Below, piece after piece: positions 9,548 to 16,831 of a stretch of 64,000 bases of DNA (the first letter of the stretch is position 1; each line of letters begins with the position of its first letter). The notes beneath the pieces were generated by a model. That model was not told the DNA's origin, ran no database searches, and saw only the letters and a list, made by a program, of their open reading frames with translations. Source of the stretch: Miltoncostaea sp050250915 (GTDB taxonomy: Bacteria > Actinomycetota > Thermoleophilia > Miltoncostaeales > Miltoncostaeaceae). The stretch spans positions 124,001 to 188,000 of the forward strand of contig JBFWNT010000004.1 in the NCBI GenBank assembly GCA_050250915.1, written 5' to 3'. The translations under genes and the position numbers were made by a program.

Positions 9548-10044
9548 GGGCGGGCGAGCGGCCCGGCGCGCAACTCCGCGATGAGCCCGGCGCAGGCGCG
9601 CTCCACCATGTCCAGGACCACCCCGAAGCCCTCGGGGCCGCCGTAGTAGGGGTCGGGGACGGACCGGTCTCCCCCGGCCGCCTCCGGGTCCCACTCGCGC
9701 AGCAGGTGCACCTTCGCCGCCGCCGCGGCATCGGGCGCGAGAGCGCGCAGGTCGGCGGCGTTCTGGGCGTCCATCGCGACGACCAGGTCGACGCGGTCGA
9801 AGTCGCCGGCGCGGAACTGGCGCGCGCGGCCCTCCATGACGATCCCGCGCGTCCGCGCCTCGGCGGTGGCGCGCCGGTCGGGCGGGTCGCCCACGTGCCA
9901 CGACCCGGTGCCCGCGCTGTCCACCTCCACCCGCCCGTCCAGGCCCTCGCGCGCCAGCAGGTGCCGCATCACCGCCTCGGCCGTCGGCGACCGGCAGATG
10001 TTGCCGAGGCAGACGAAGCAGATCCGGTAGGGGGACGCGGCTAC
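9544..10044 (-). CDS. Low-molecular-weight protein-tyrosine phosphatase with apparent GTA start
   Basis: The protein (about 166 aa) has the P-loop CLGNICRSPTAE near its N-terminus and the general-acid loop PDPYYGG, both diagnostic of low-molecular-weight phosphatases. There is no in-frame ATG, GTG or TTG between the end of the upstream gene and the catalytic Cys. The first such codon comes after the P-loop and would delete the active site. The expected start coincides with a GTA at 10044-10042 that overlaps the upstream TAG stop as GTAG, where other genes here have GTGA. I therefore place the start there, by coupling. CTG further upstream or a sequence error remain possible. Confidence 0.85.
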   Translation of the reverse strand, partial: VAASPYRICFVCLGNICRSPTAEAVMRHLLAREGLDGRVEVDSAGTGSWHVGDPPDRRATAEARTRGIVMEGRARQFRAGDFDRVDLVVAMDAQNAADLRALAPDAAAAAKVHLLREWDPEAAGGDRSVPDPYYGGPEGFGVVLDMVERACAGLIAELRAGPLARP

Positions 10045-10670
10045 TGCGGCGCCTCGTCGGACGGCGCCGCGGCGCGGGCGGCGTCGGCCTCGTCGCGGGT
10101 GCGCAGCTCGTCGCGCAGCTGCCCCTCGCGCCGCTTGTGGCGGCGGCGCGAGTACCAGAGGTAGCGCACGCCGACGACCGCGAGCACGCCCAGGATCGCG
10201 CCGGCCAGCGTCGCGGCGCGGAAGTAGGGGCCCTCCACGTCCAGCGTCCGCTCGCCCGCGTGGGCGGCGCTGCCCGTGCCGAGCACGATGCCGAGCGTGA
10301 ACAGGTTCGGCAGCGCCAGCAGCACCGCGCCCGCCAGGAACCAGGCGCGCAGGCGCCACGACCGCCGGCGCACCAGAGCGAAGCTCAGCACCAGCAGCGG
10401 CAGGAACGTGAAGACGAAGCCGTAGAACAGCCCGAGGCCCACGCCGGCGGTGCCGCTGCCGTCCACCTGGTCGCCGATCCGGTGCGCCCACCAGCGCGGG
10501 ATGGTCGCCGCGGCGATGAAGTAGATGACGACCGCGGCCACCAGGATCGCGCCCAGCAGCAGCAGCCGCTGGCCCAGCGGCTTCTGGGGCGGGCGGGCGG
10601 CCGGCGCGTCGCGCGGCCCCTCGGGCGTTCCCGGGTCCGGTGGGGTCTCCTCGCTCACGCGCCGGATCAT
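10041..10670 (-). CDS. Four-helix membrane protein of unknown function
   Basis: The product (209 aa from ATG 10670; a GTG at 10658 or an ATG at 10685 is also possible) has a Pro-rich cytoplasmic head. Four hydrophobic helices follow, at about residues 35-60, 72-98, 103-130 and 145-170, then a strongly charged tail. No family is recognised. It heads an overlapping three-gene unit with the phosphatase and the kinase. Its promoter region is shared with the divergent arsR-type gene, whose operator lies directly upstream, so the two sides may be repressed together. Confidence 0.75.
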   Translation of the reverse strand: MIRRVSEETPPDPGTPEGPRDAPAARPPQKPLGQRLLLLGAILVAAVVIYFIAAATIPRWWAHRIGDQVDGSGTAGVGLGLFYGFVFTFLPLLVLSFALVRRRSWRLRAWFLAGAVLLALPNLFTLGIVLGTGSAAHAGERTLDVEGPYFRAATLAGAILGVLAVVGVRYLWYSRRRHKRREGQLRDELRTRDEADAARAAAPSDEAPQ

Positions 10671-10678
10671 CGCACGGC

Positions 10679-10708
10679 TCGACATGTGACCATAAGGTCA
10701 CATATGAT
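10679..10708 (+). promoter_or_regulatory. Promoter of the arsR-type gene (TCGACA-N18-TATGAT)
   Basis: TCGACA at 10679-10684 matches the -35 consensus at 5 of 6 positions. TATGAT at 10703-10708 matches the -10 consensus at 5 of 6. The GTG at 10715 lies 6 nt after the -10 box, predicting a leaderless message. The spacer is almost exactly filled by the operator dyad. Confidence 0.7.
10684..10703. promoter_or_regulatory. ArsR-family operator, perfect inverted repeat
   Basis: ATGTGACC and GGTCACAT form a perfect 8-bp inverted repeat separated by ATAA. It fills the space between the -35 and -10 boxes of the arsR-type promoter and lies directly upstream of the divergent membrane-protein gene. Bound repressor would block RNA polymerase. 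Confidence 0.75.
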
Positions 10709-10714
10709 GTGGCC

Positions 10715-11038
10715 GTGGTCGACGACGACCTGGTGTTCAAGGCCCTGGCCGACCCGACGCGGCGGCGCCTGCTGGACCGGCTGCACGAGCGCGACGGCCG
10801 CACGCTGACCGAGCTCGAGGCCGGCCTGGACATGACGCGGTTCGGGGTGATGAAGCACCTGCGGGTGCTCCGGGAGGCCGGCCTGGTGTCGGCCCGCCGG
10901 TCGGGCCGGGAGAAGCACCACTTCCTGAACCCCGTGCCCATCCGGCTGATCCACGACCGCTGGATCGACAAGTACACGGAGCCGCGGGTGGCCGCGCTGG
11001 CGGACCTGAAGGCGGCGCTCGAGGAGGAGACGGCATGA
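10715..11038 (+). CDS. ArsR-family winged-helix repressor
   Basis: The 107-residue product is a short ArsR/SmtB-type regulator: FKALADPTRRRLLDRL opens the winged helix and MTRFGVMKHLRVLREAGLV is the recognition region. It lacks a cysteine metal site, so it belongs to the metal-independent group often paired with SRPBCC proteins. GTG 10715 is preferred over GTG 10709 because it follows the TATGAT box by 6 nt and gives the usual N-terminus. It overlaps the next gene as ATGA and probably represses its own operon. Confidence 0.9.
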   Translation: MVDDDLVFKALADPTRRRLLDRLHERDGRTLTELEAGLDMTRFGVMKHLRVLREAGLVSARRSGREKHHFLNPVPIRLIHDRWIDKYTEPRVAALADLKAALEEETA

Positions 11039-11457
11039 CGACGGCGGGGGCGACCCAGGTGTACGAGGTGGTCATCCGGGCGACGCCGGAGGCCATCTGG
11101 CAGGCGATCACCACCCCGGATTTCACCCGGCGCTACTTCCACGGCGCCCACATCACCAACACGCCCGAGCGGCACCTGGCGCTCGCGCCCGACGGGCGCG
11201 TCTGGGGCGACGAGGCGACCCTCGAGTGGGACCCGCCGCGCCGCCTGGTCCACGGCTGGCGGTCGCTCTACGACCCGGTGCTCGCGACGGAGCCGGAGAG
11301 CCGCGTGACGTGGGAGATCGCGCCGCGGGACGACGGCCACTGCCTGCTGACGGTCACCCACGACCGCCTGGAGGCGTCGCCCGGCACCGCCGCCGGCGTC
11401 TCCGGCGCCGGCTGGATGTCCGTGCTCGACGGCCTGAAGGCCGTGCTGGAGTCCTGA
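11035..11457 (+). CDS. SRPBCC (AHSA1-like) domain protein
   Basis: The 140-residue protein has the START/Bet v1-like fold pattern of the AHSA1 group: YEVVIRATPEAIWQAITTPD at the N-terminus, a central WDPPRRLVHGW strand pair and a long C-terminal helix (GWMSVLDGLKAVLES). Such proteins bind hydrophobic ligands and are very commonly encoded directly after an ArsR repressor, as here with an ATGA overlap. The ligand is unknown. Confidence 0.88.
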   Translation: MTTAGATQVYEVVIRATPEAIWQAITTPDFTRRYFHGAHITNTPERHLALAPDGRVWGDEATLEWDPPRRLVHGWRSLYDPVLATEPESRVTWEIAPRDDGHCLLTVTHDRLEASPGTAAGVSGAGWMSVLDGLKAVLES

Positions 11458-11496
11458 CCACGGCGGGATCACCGGCGGCCCGACCCGCCCCGGAAC

Positions 11497-11502
11497 TACC
11501 CT
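11497..11502 (+). promoter_or_regulatory. Leaderless-type -10 box before the Nei/Fpg gene
   Basis: TACCCT ends 6 nt before the ATG at 11509. No ribosome-binding site is visible in the gap. Confidence 0.45.
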
Positions 11503-11508
11503 TCGGGG

Positions 11509-12315
11509 ATGCCCGAGGGCCAGGTCAGCCACTCGAACGCGATCCGCTTCGGCGCGGCGCTCGGCGGCCGCCCGCTGGTGCGCGTCGAGGCGCCCGAGCC
11601 GCGGCTGCGCGACCTGGGGGCCGAGCGCCTGGTGGGCGACACGGTCACCGCCGCGGAGGCCGTCGGCAAGCACCACATCCTGCGCTTCGCCAGCGGCCGG
11701 GTGCTGTGGTCGCACCTGATGATGAACGGGGTCTGGCGGTTGCTGCCGGCGTCGCGGACCCCCCGGCCCGGCGGGCTGTTCCTGGCCCTCTGGACCGAGG
11801 GGCACGTGGCCGCGCTGTATCGCTGCCCCGCCGTGCGGCTGCTCGAGCCCGGGGAGCCCCTCCCCCGCGCGGTGCTGACCACGGGCCCCGACCTGCTCGG
11901 CGAGGGGGTCGACCCGGGCCGGGCGGCGGCGGAGCGGCTCGCGCGGGTGGAGCCGACCCGGCAGGTGGGCGAGGTGCTCATGGACCAGCGCGTCGTGTCG
12001 GGGATCGGCAACGTCTACAAGTGCGAGACGTGCTTCCTCACGGGCATCGACCCGTGGCGGCCGGTGGGGAGCCTCAGCCAGGAGGAGGCCACGGCGATCG
12101 GCGCGGAGGCCGCCCGGCTGCTTGATCTGGGGGTGCGCGACGCCGGGCCGATCCGCACATGGCGGCCGCCGGACGCCCCGCCGTGGAGCCGGGAGCGCAC
12201 CTGGGTCTACGGCCGCAGGGGGCGCCCCTGCCGGCGCTGCGGCACCCCGATCCGCTCGCGGGGCCAGGGCGACGCGAACCGCACCACCTACTGGTGCCCC
12301 ACCTGCCAGACCTGA
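11509..12315 (+). CDS. Fpg/Nei-family DNA glycosylase (endonuclease VIII-like)
   Basis: This 268-residue base-excision repair enzyme begins MPEG, where processing exposes the catalytic Pro2 with Glu3. It carries a helix-two-turn-helix (VLMDQRVVSGIGNVYKCE) and ends in a four-cysteine zinc finger (CRRCG ... CPTC). These are the hallmarks of the family, which removes oxidised bases and nicks the DNA. The N-terminus MPEGQVSH resembles the actinobacterial Nei-type branch more than Fpg, so oxidised pyrimidines are the likelier substrates. That last point is inference. Confidence 0.92.
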   Translation: MPEGQVSHSNAIRFGAALGGRPLVRVEAPEPRLRDLGAERLVGDTVTAAEAVGKHHILRFASGRVLWSHLMMNGVWRLLPASRTPRPGGLFLALWTEGHVAALYRCPAVRLLEPGEPLPRAVLTTGPDLLGEGVDPGRAAAERLARVEPTRQVGEVLMDQRVVSGIGNVYKCETCFLTGIDPWRPVGSLSQEEATAIGAEAARLLDLGVRDAGPIRTWRPPDAPPWSRERTWVYGRRGRPCRRCGTPIRSRGQGDANRTTYWCPTCQT

Positions 12316-12322
12316 GGGGCCG

Positions 12323-13285
12323 TCAGGCGACCAGCGTCGGGTCGTCCTCGCGGGCGGGCTGCCCGCGGCGGGCCTGCCGCATCGCGTAGATCTGCTCGTT
12401 GACCTCCGCCCCGATCAGTAGCGACACGCACGTCAGGAACAGGAAGATCAGGTAGATGGCCGCCGCGGCCAGCGCCCCGTAGACCGTCCGGTACTCGTCG
12501 AAGTTCTCGACGTACAGCGCGAACAGGCGCGAGAAGCCCAGCCAGAGGCCGACGCCCACGAGCGCGCCGGGAGCCGAGGCCAGCAGCCGCCGGCGCGGGG
12601 CGTTCGGGCCCACGTGGTACACGGCCAGCGTGAAGAGCAGCAGGCTGGCGGTGCCGATGAGGTACAGGAAGCGGCCGGCGACGTTCGGGGCGCCCTTCCC
12701 GAAGATCTGCTCGGCCAGGCTGTCCACCAGGTTGGAGCCGCCGATCAGCGCCAGCGTGGTCGCCACCACCAGGATGCTGGTGGCCAGCGCGATGACCAGC
12801 GCGGTCATCTTCCCGTGCACCCACGGGCGGTGCGGCACGCCGCGCACCCGGTCGAGGCCCCCGACGAGCGCGCCCATCACGTTGGCCGAGACGTAGAGGG
12901 ACAGGAACAGACCGATGACCAGGAACAGGGCGGCCTGGCCGGTGTTGCGCGTGGCCGAGCTCAGCGCCGACCGCAGGGTCTCCCGCAACTCGACCGGGAT
13001 GGCGTTGTCGGCATCCGGGGCGAGGAACTCGTCGAAGGTGTCGGGCTCGGCGACCAGCCCGATGATCGAGACGAGCACGAACATGAACGGCACCGTCGCC
13101 AGGAAGGCGTTGTAGGCGAACTGGCTCGCCACGCCCGTGATGTCGTCGGCGATCGACCGCCGCGTGGCACCGGCCGCGACCCGCACCAACCACGCCGACG
13201 CCTGCCGCACGGGGGTGAGCAGGGAGCGCCGCGCCCCGGGAGCCGGGACCGTGCGCACGTCGGTGTGTGAGCGGTCGGGAGCCAT
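12323..13285 (-). CDS. YihY/BrkB-family inner-membrane protein
   Basis: The 320-residue protein has six hydrophobic segments and the family hallmarks SQFAYNAFLATVPFMFVLVS in the first helix and YGALAAAAIYLIFLFLT near the end. These proteins are called BrkB or virulence-factor-like but have no settled biochemical role. A basic N-terminal tail of about 40 residues precedes the first helix. The ATG at 13285 was preferred because longer versions add a low-complexity, non-homologous stretch. It is convergent with the glycosylase gene, 7 bp apart. Confidence 0.88.
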   Translation of the reverse strand: MAPDRSHTDVRTVPAPGARRSLLTPVRQASAWLVRVAAGATRRSIADDITGVASQFAYNAFLATVPFMFVLVSIIGLVAEPDTFDEFLAPDADNAIPVELRETLRSALSSATRNTGQAALFLVIGLFLSLYVSANVMGALVGGLDRVRGVPHRPWVHGKMTALVIALATSILVVATTLALIGGSNLVDSLAEQIFGKGAPNVAGRFLYLIGTASLLLFTLAVYHVGPNAPRRRLLASAPGALVGVGLWLGFSRLFALYVENFDEYRTVYGALAAAAIYLIFLFLTCVSLLIGAEVNEQIYAMRQARRGQPAREDDPTLVA

Positions 13286-13553
13286 GGCTGACGACCTCAG
13301 GTACCGGGGGTCGAGTGCATATCCTCCCCGTTCGGGTTGCCCGCCGGGCTGCTGACCATCCCTGCGGGGGGCGAAACGTGCCTGATCCGGGTGCATTCTT
13401 CGCCACGAGGGTCGTCCCCACTGCCCCCGCGCGGCAGTTCGGAGACCCGAGGCACTCGGGCACAGTGTTTCGGGTCTCCTGGGCATCGCTCCCATCCCAT
13501 GGATGGTCGAGCGTCGGGACGGCCCTCAATCTTTCCCCCCCAGGCCCGCCCGC

Positions 13554-13559
13554 TATCGT
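13554..13559 (+). promoter_or_regulatory. Leaderless-type -10 box before the dehydrogenase at 13567
   Basis: TATCGT ends 7 nt before the GTG at 13567. The 280 bp between the divergent YihY gene and this start hold nothing else that I recognise. Confidence 0.5.
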
Positions 13560-13566
13560 CCGCCGC

Positions 13567-14418
13567 GTGCTGATCGGCTTCATCGGCCCCGGCAACATGG
13601 GTTCGGGGATGGTCCGCAACCTGGCGGCCGCCGGCCACCAGGTGCGCGTGTACGCGCGCACGCCGGAGCGCGCGCGCGACCTGCCCGCCACGCTCGCCGG
13701 CTCGCCCGCCGAGGCCGTCGACGGGGCCGACCTGGCCTGCTCCTGCGTGACCGACTCCGACGACGTGCGGCAGGTGGTCGCCGGGATCCTGGAGGCCCCG
13801 GAGCCGCCCCCGGTGCTGGCCGAGATGAGCACCATCGCCCCGGCCGTTGCGCGGGAGCTCGCCGGGGACTGCGCGGCGCGGGGCGTCGCCTACCTCGACT
13901 GCCCGGTGAGCGGCGGCGTCGGCGGGGCCGCCACGGGGACCCTGGCGATCATGATCGGCGGCGACGCCGACGCGATCGCGCGGGCGCTGCCGGCCCTCGA
14001 CGCGATGGGCGACCCGGACAAGCGGGTGCACTGCGGGCCCGTCGGACAGGGCCTGGTGGCGAAGCTGGTGAACAACATGCTGGTCGCGTCGATCGCTGCG
14101 GCGACCGCCGAGGCCCTGGGCGTGGGCCAGCGCGCCGGCCTGGATCCCGTCCTCGCCCGCGAGGTCGTGATGGGGGCCGCGGGCGACTCGTGGCAGCTGC
14201 GCAACGTGTTCGACCGGATCCTCGCCGGCGACCACGCCCCGCGCTTCACCACCAGCAACCTGCTGAAGGACCTCGGGCACGCCCGCGCGCTCGACGACCG
14301 CGTGCCGCGGTTCGCCGCCGAGGCGCAGCGCCTGCTGGAGGAGACCGACCCCGATCTCGACTACGGGGCCTTCGCGCGTCTGCTGATGGACCTGCCGTCG
14401 GATCCCGGCGCGCCCTAG
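13567..14418 (+). CDS. NAD(P)-dependent beta-hydroxyacid dehydrogenase (3-hydroxyisobutyrate dehydrogenase type)
   Basis: The 283-residue protein has an N-terminal Rossmann motif GFIGPGNMG, the substrate loop DCPVSGGVGGAATGTLAIM and the catalytic Lys in GLVAKLVNN, all typical of the 3-hydroxyisobutyrate/tartronate semialdehyde reductase family. Enzymes of this family oxidise a beta-hydroxy acid with NAD(P). No valine or glyoxylate pathway gene lies next to it, so the substrate cannot be assigned. The GTG start is fixed by the Rossmann motif beginning four residues later. Confidence 0.88.
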   Translation: MLIGFIGPGNMGSGMVRNLAAAGHQVRVYARTPERARDLPATLAGSPAEAVDGADLACSCVTDSDDVRQVVAGILEAPEPPPVLAEMSTIAPAVARELAGDCAARGVAYLDCPVSGGVGGAATGTLAIMIGGDADAIARALPALDAMGDPDKRVHCGPVGQGLVAKLVNNMLVASIAAATAEALGVGQRAGLDPVLAREVVMGAAGDSWQLRNVFDRILAGDHAPRFTTSNLLKDLGHARALDDRVPRFAAEAQRLLEETDPDLDYGAFARLLMDLPSDPGAP

Positions 14419-14437
14419 GCGACCGCGCCCGGCGGGG

Positions 14438-14692
14438 CTATTTGGACTGCGACAGCAGCACCGCGAGATCCGCGTAGGAGAGGCCGTCCGGCGTCTCGGG
14501 GAGCCCGAGATCGTGGTCGATCGCCGAGGCGAGCGCGCGCGCCCGCTCGAGGACCGACTTGTGGACCGCCTGCCCGGGGGCCGACTCGGCGATGCGCTTG
14601 GCCTCGTTCCGAAGCTGGTTCAGGTCCGCCGCGGGCGAGTTGAAGCTCGGCTTGGCCGGCGGGGACCAGGTGGGGACGTCCTCGGTGCTCAC
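14438..14692 (-). CDS. Small conserved-looking protein, unknown function
   Basis: This 84-residue protein starts at GTG 14692, 8 nt after a TATCGT box, which supports it as a real, leaderless gene. A disordered N-terminus (residues 1-22, Pro and Ser rich) is followed by a predicted helical region of about 55 residues. It ends in DGLSYADLAVLLSQSK. Third-position GC is high, as in its neighbours. No function is recognised. Confidence 0.65.
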   Translation of the reverse strand: MSTEDVPTWSPPAKPSFNSPAADLNQLRNEAKRIAESAPGQAVHKSVLERARALASAIDHDLGLPETPDGLSYADLAVLLSQSK

Positions 14693-14700
14693 GTCCCCCC

Positions 14701-14706
14701 ACGATA
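14701..14706 (-). promoter_or_regulatory. Leaderless-type -10 box before the 84-residue protein
   Basis: On the minus strand TATCGT ends 8 nt before the GTG at 14692. Confidence 0.45.
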
Positions 14707-14737
14707 ACGCACCGCTCCGGCGAAGGCCGGAACGGGC

Positions 14738-16831
14738 TCACGCACCGGGCGCGCGGGCCTGACGGCTGACGTACTCCATCAGCTGCTCCTGGGAGTTGAG
14801 CGGCTCCGCCCCCTCGGGGGGCAGGACCCGGCTCCACGAACCGTCGGCGCCGAGCTCCCAGGCCAGCGCCGTGTCGGCCAGCTGGAGGTCCAGGATCGTC
14901 TGGATCTCGGCCGTGGCGAGGGGGTCGTCCACCGGCGCCACCAGCTCGACGCGGTTGTCGAGGTTGCGGGCCATCATGTCCGCCGACCCGATCCAGTAGT
15001 CGGTGCGGTCGCCGACGGTGAACGCGAAGGCGCGGGCGTGCTCCAGGAACCGCCCGACGATCGAGATGACCCGGACGTTCTCGCTCACGCCGGGGACGCC
15101 GGGGCGCAGCCCGGTGATGCCGCGGACGATCAGGTCGACCGGCACCCCCGCCTGCGACGCCCGGTAGATCGCGGCGATGATCGGCCCGTCGATGATGGAG
15201 TTCATCTTCATCACCACACGCGACGGGCTCTCGGGCGAGTGCCCGGCGACGGCCCGCTCGATCTCGGCGATGATGCCGTCGCGCAGGTGCGCGGGAGCCA
15301 CCAGGGCCCGGCGGTACCGCGGCGGACGGGCGAAGCCGGTGAGGTGGTTGAAGAGGTCGGCGACGTCCTCGCCCAGGTCCTCGCGGCACGTGAACAGCCC
15401 GAGGTCGGTGTAGAGGCGGGCCGTGGACGGGTTGTAGTTCCCCGTCCCGATGTGCACGTAGCGGCGCACCAGGTCGCCCTCGCGGCGCACCACCAGGCAC
15501 AGCTTGGCGTGGGTCTTGAGCCCGGTGAGGCCGTAGACCACGTGCACCCCGGAGCGCTCGAGGGCGCGGGCCCACTGGATGTTGCGCTCCTCGTCGAAGC
15601 GGGCCTGCACCTCCACCAGGCAGACGGTCTGCTTGCCCTGCTCGGCGGCGCGCATCAGCGCCGGGACGATGGGCGAGTCGCCGCTGGTGCGGTACACGGT
15701 CTGCTTGATGGCCAGGACGTGCTCGTCCTCCACCGCCTGCTCCACGAAGCGCTCGACGCTGGTGCTGAAGTCGTCGTACGGGTGGTGCACCAGGACGTCG
15801 CCGTCGCGGATGACGGAGAACATGTCCAGGCGCTCGCCCTCCTCGGGCCGCAGCCGCACGCGGGTGCGCGGCTCCCAGCGCGGGTCGCGTAGGGCGGGGA
15901 CGTCCATCGACGCGAGCATCCACAGCGACGTCAGGTCGATCGGCCCGGCCAGGCGGTAGGTCTCGCGCTCCTCCACCTCCAGGGCGGTCATCAGGTCGCG
16001 CACCAGCCCGTCCGGTGCATCGGCCGCCACCTCCAGGCGCACGACGTGGCCGAAGCGGCGCCGGCGCAACTGCGCCTCGACCGCGCCCAGCAGGTCGTCC
16101 GACTCGTCCGAGATGGAGAAGTCCGCGTCGCGCGTGACCCGGAAGCGGGTGAGGTCGACGATCTCCATGCCCGGGAAGAGCCGCTCGACGTGTCCCTCCA
16201 TGACCTCCTCGAGCGGCACCAGGCGGTCGTCGGCCACTAGGAACCGCGGCAGCCGCGGCGGCACCTTGATGCGCGCGAACCGGGTCTCGCCGGTCACGGG
16301 GTCGCGCACCCGCAGGCCGAGGTTGAGCGACAGGCCGGAGATGTACGGGAACGGCAGCCCCGGGCCCACGGCCAGCGGGGTCAGCACCGGATACACCTCA
16401 CGGTCGAACTGCGCGTCGACCTCCAGGCGCTCCGCCGTGCGCAGGTCCCTGAACGCGGCGATCTCGATCCCGGCCTGGGCCAGCGCCGGACGGATCTCCT
16501 CCGTCCAGATGCGGCTCTGCTCGCCGGTCAGCTCCCGCACGCGGGCCGAGACGCGCTCCAGCACCTCCTCACGGGGCATCTTGTCGGGCGTCGACGAGGG
16601 CCTGCCGGCCTCCAGCGCGTCCTGGACCGCGGCCACCCGGACCATGAAGAACTCGTCCAGGTTGCTCGAGAAGATCGCGAGGAACTTGCACCGCTCCAGC
16701 AGCGGCTGGCCCTCATCGCGCGCCAGCGCCAGCACGCGCGCGTTGAAGTCGAGCCAGGAGAGCTCGCGGTTGATGTAGAGGGCCGGATCCGAGAGGTCCG
16801 GCGTCCGGGTTGCCGCCTTCGTGGTCGCCAT
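14738..16831 (-). CDS. ppk1: Polyphosphate kinase 1
   Basis: This 697-residue enzyme reversibly polymerises the gamma-phosphate of ATP into polyphosphate at the membrane. The N-terminus LYINRELSWLDFNARVL, the segment FSSNLDEFFMVRVA, the catalytic region GLKTHAKLCLVVRREGD (autophosphorylated His) and the C-terminal YWIGSADMMARNLDNRVE are all diagnostic of PPK1. The length is normal. The ATG is constrained because the conserved INRELSW begins at residue 20, so the start must overlap the upstream protease gene by about 119 bp in another frame. With the pst operon and PiT gene nearby it fits a phosphate-storage theme. Confidence 0.96.
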   Translation of the reverse strand: MATTKAATRTPDLSDPALYINRELSWLDFNARVLALARDEGQPLLERCKFLAIFSSNLDEFFMVRVAAVQDALEAGRPSSTPDKMPREEVLERVSARVRELTGEQSRIWTEEIRPALAQAGIEIAAFRDLRTAERLEVDAQFDREVYPVLTPLAVGPGLPFPYISGLSLNLGLRVRDPVTGETRFARIKVPPRLPRFLVADDRLVPLEEVMEGHVERLFPGMEIVDLTRFRVTRDADFSISDESDDLLGAVEAQLRRRRFGHVVRLEVAADAPDGLVRDLMTALEVEERETYRLAGPIDLTSLWMLASMDVPALRDPRWEPRTRVRLRPEEGERLDMFSVIRDGDVLVHHPYDDFSTSVERFVEQAVEDEHVLAIKQTVYRTSGDSPIVPALMRAAEQGKQTVCLVEVQARFDEERNIQWARALERSGVHVVYGLTGLKTHAKLCLVVRREGDLVRRYVHIGTGNYNPSTARLYTDLGLFTCREDLGEDVADLFNHLTGFARPPRYRRALVAPAHLRDGIIAEIERAVAGHSPESPSRVVMKMNSIIDGPIIAAIYRASQAGVPVDLIVRGITGLRPGVPGVSENVRVISIVGRFLEHARAFAFTVGDRTDYWIGSADMMARNLDNRVELVAPVDDPLATAEIQTILDLQLADTALAWELGADGSWSRVLPPEGAEPLNSQEQLMEYVSRQARAPGA

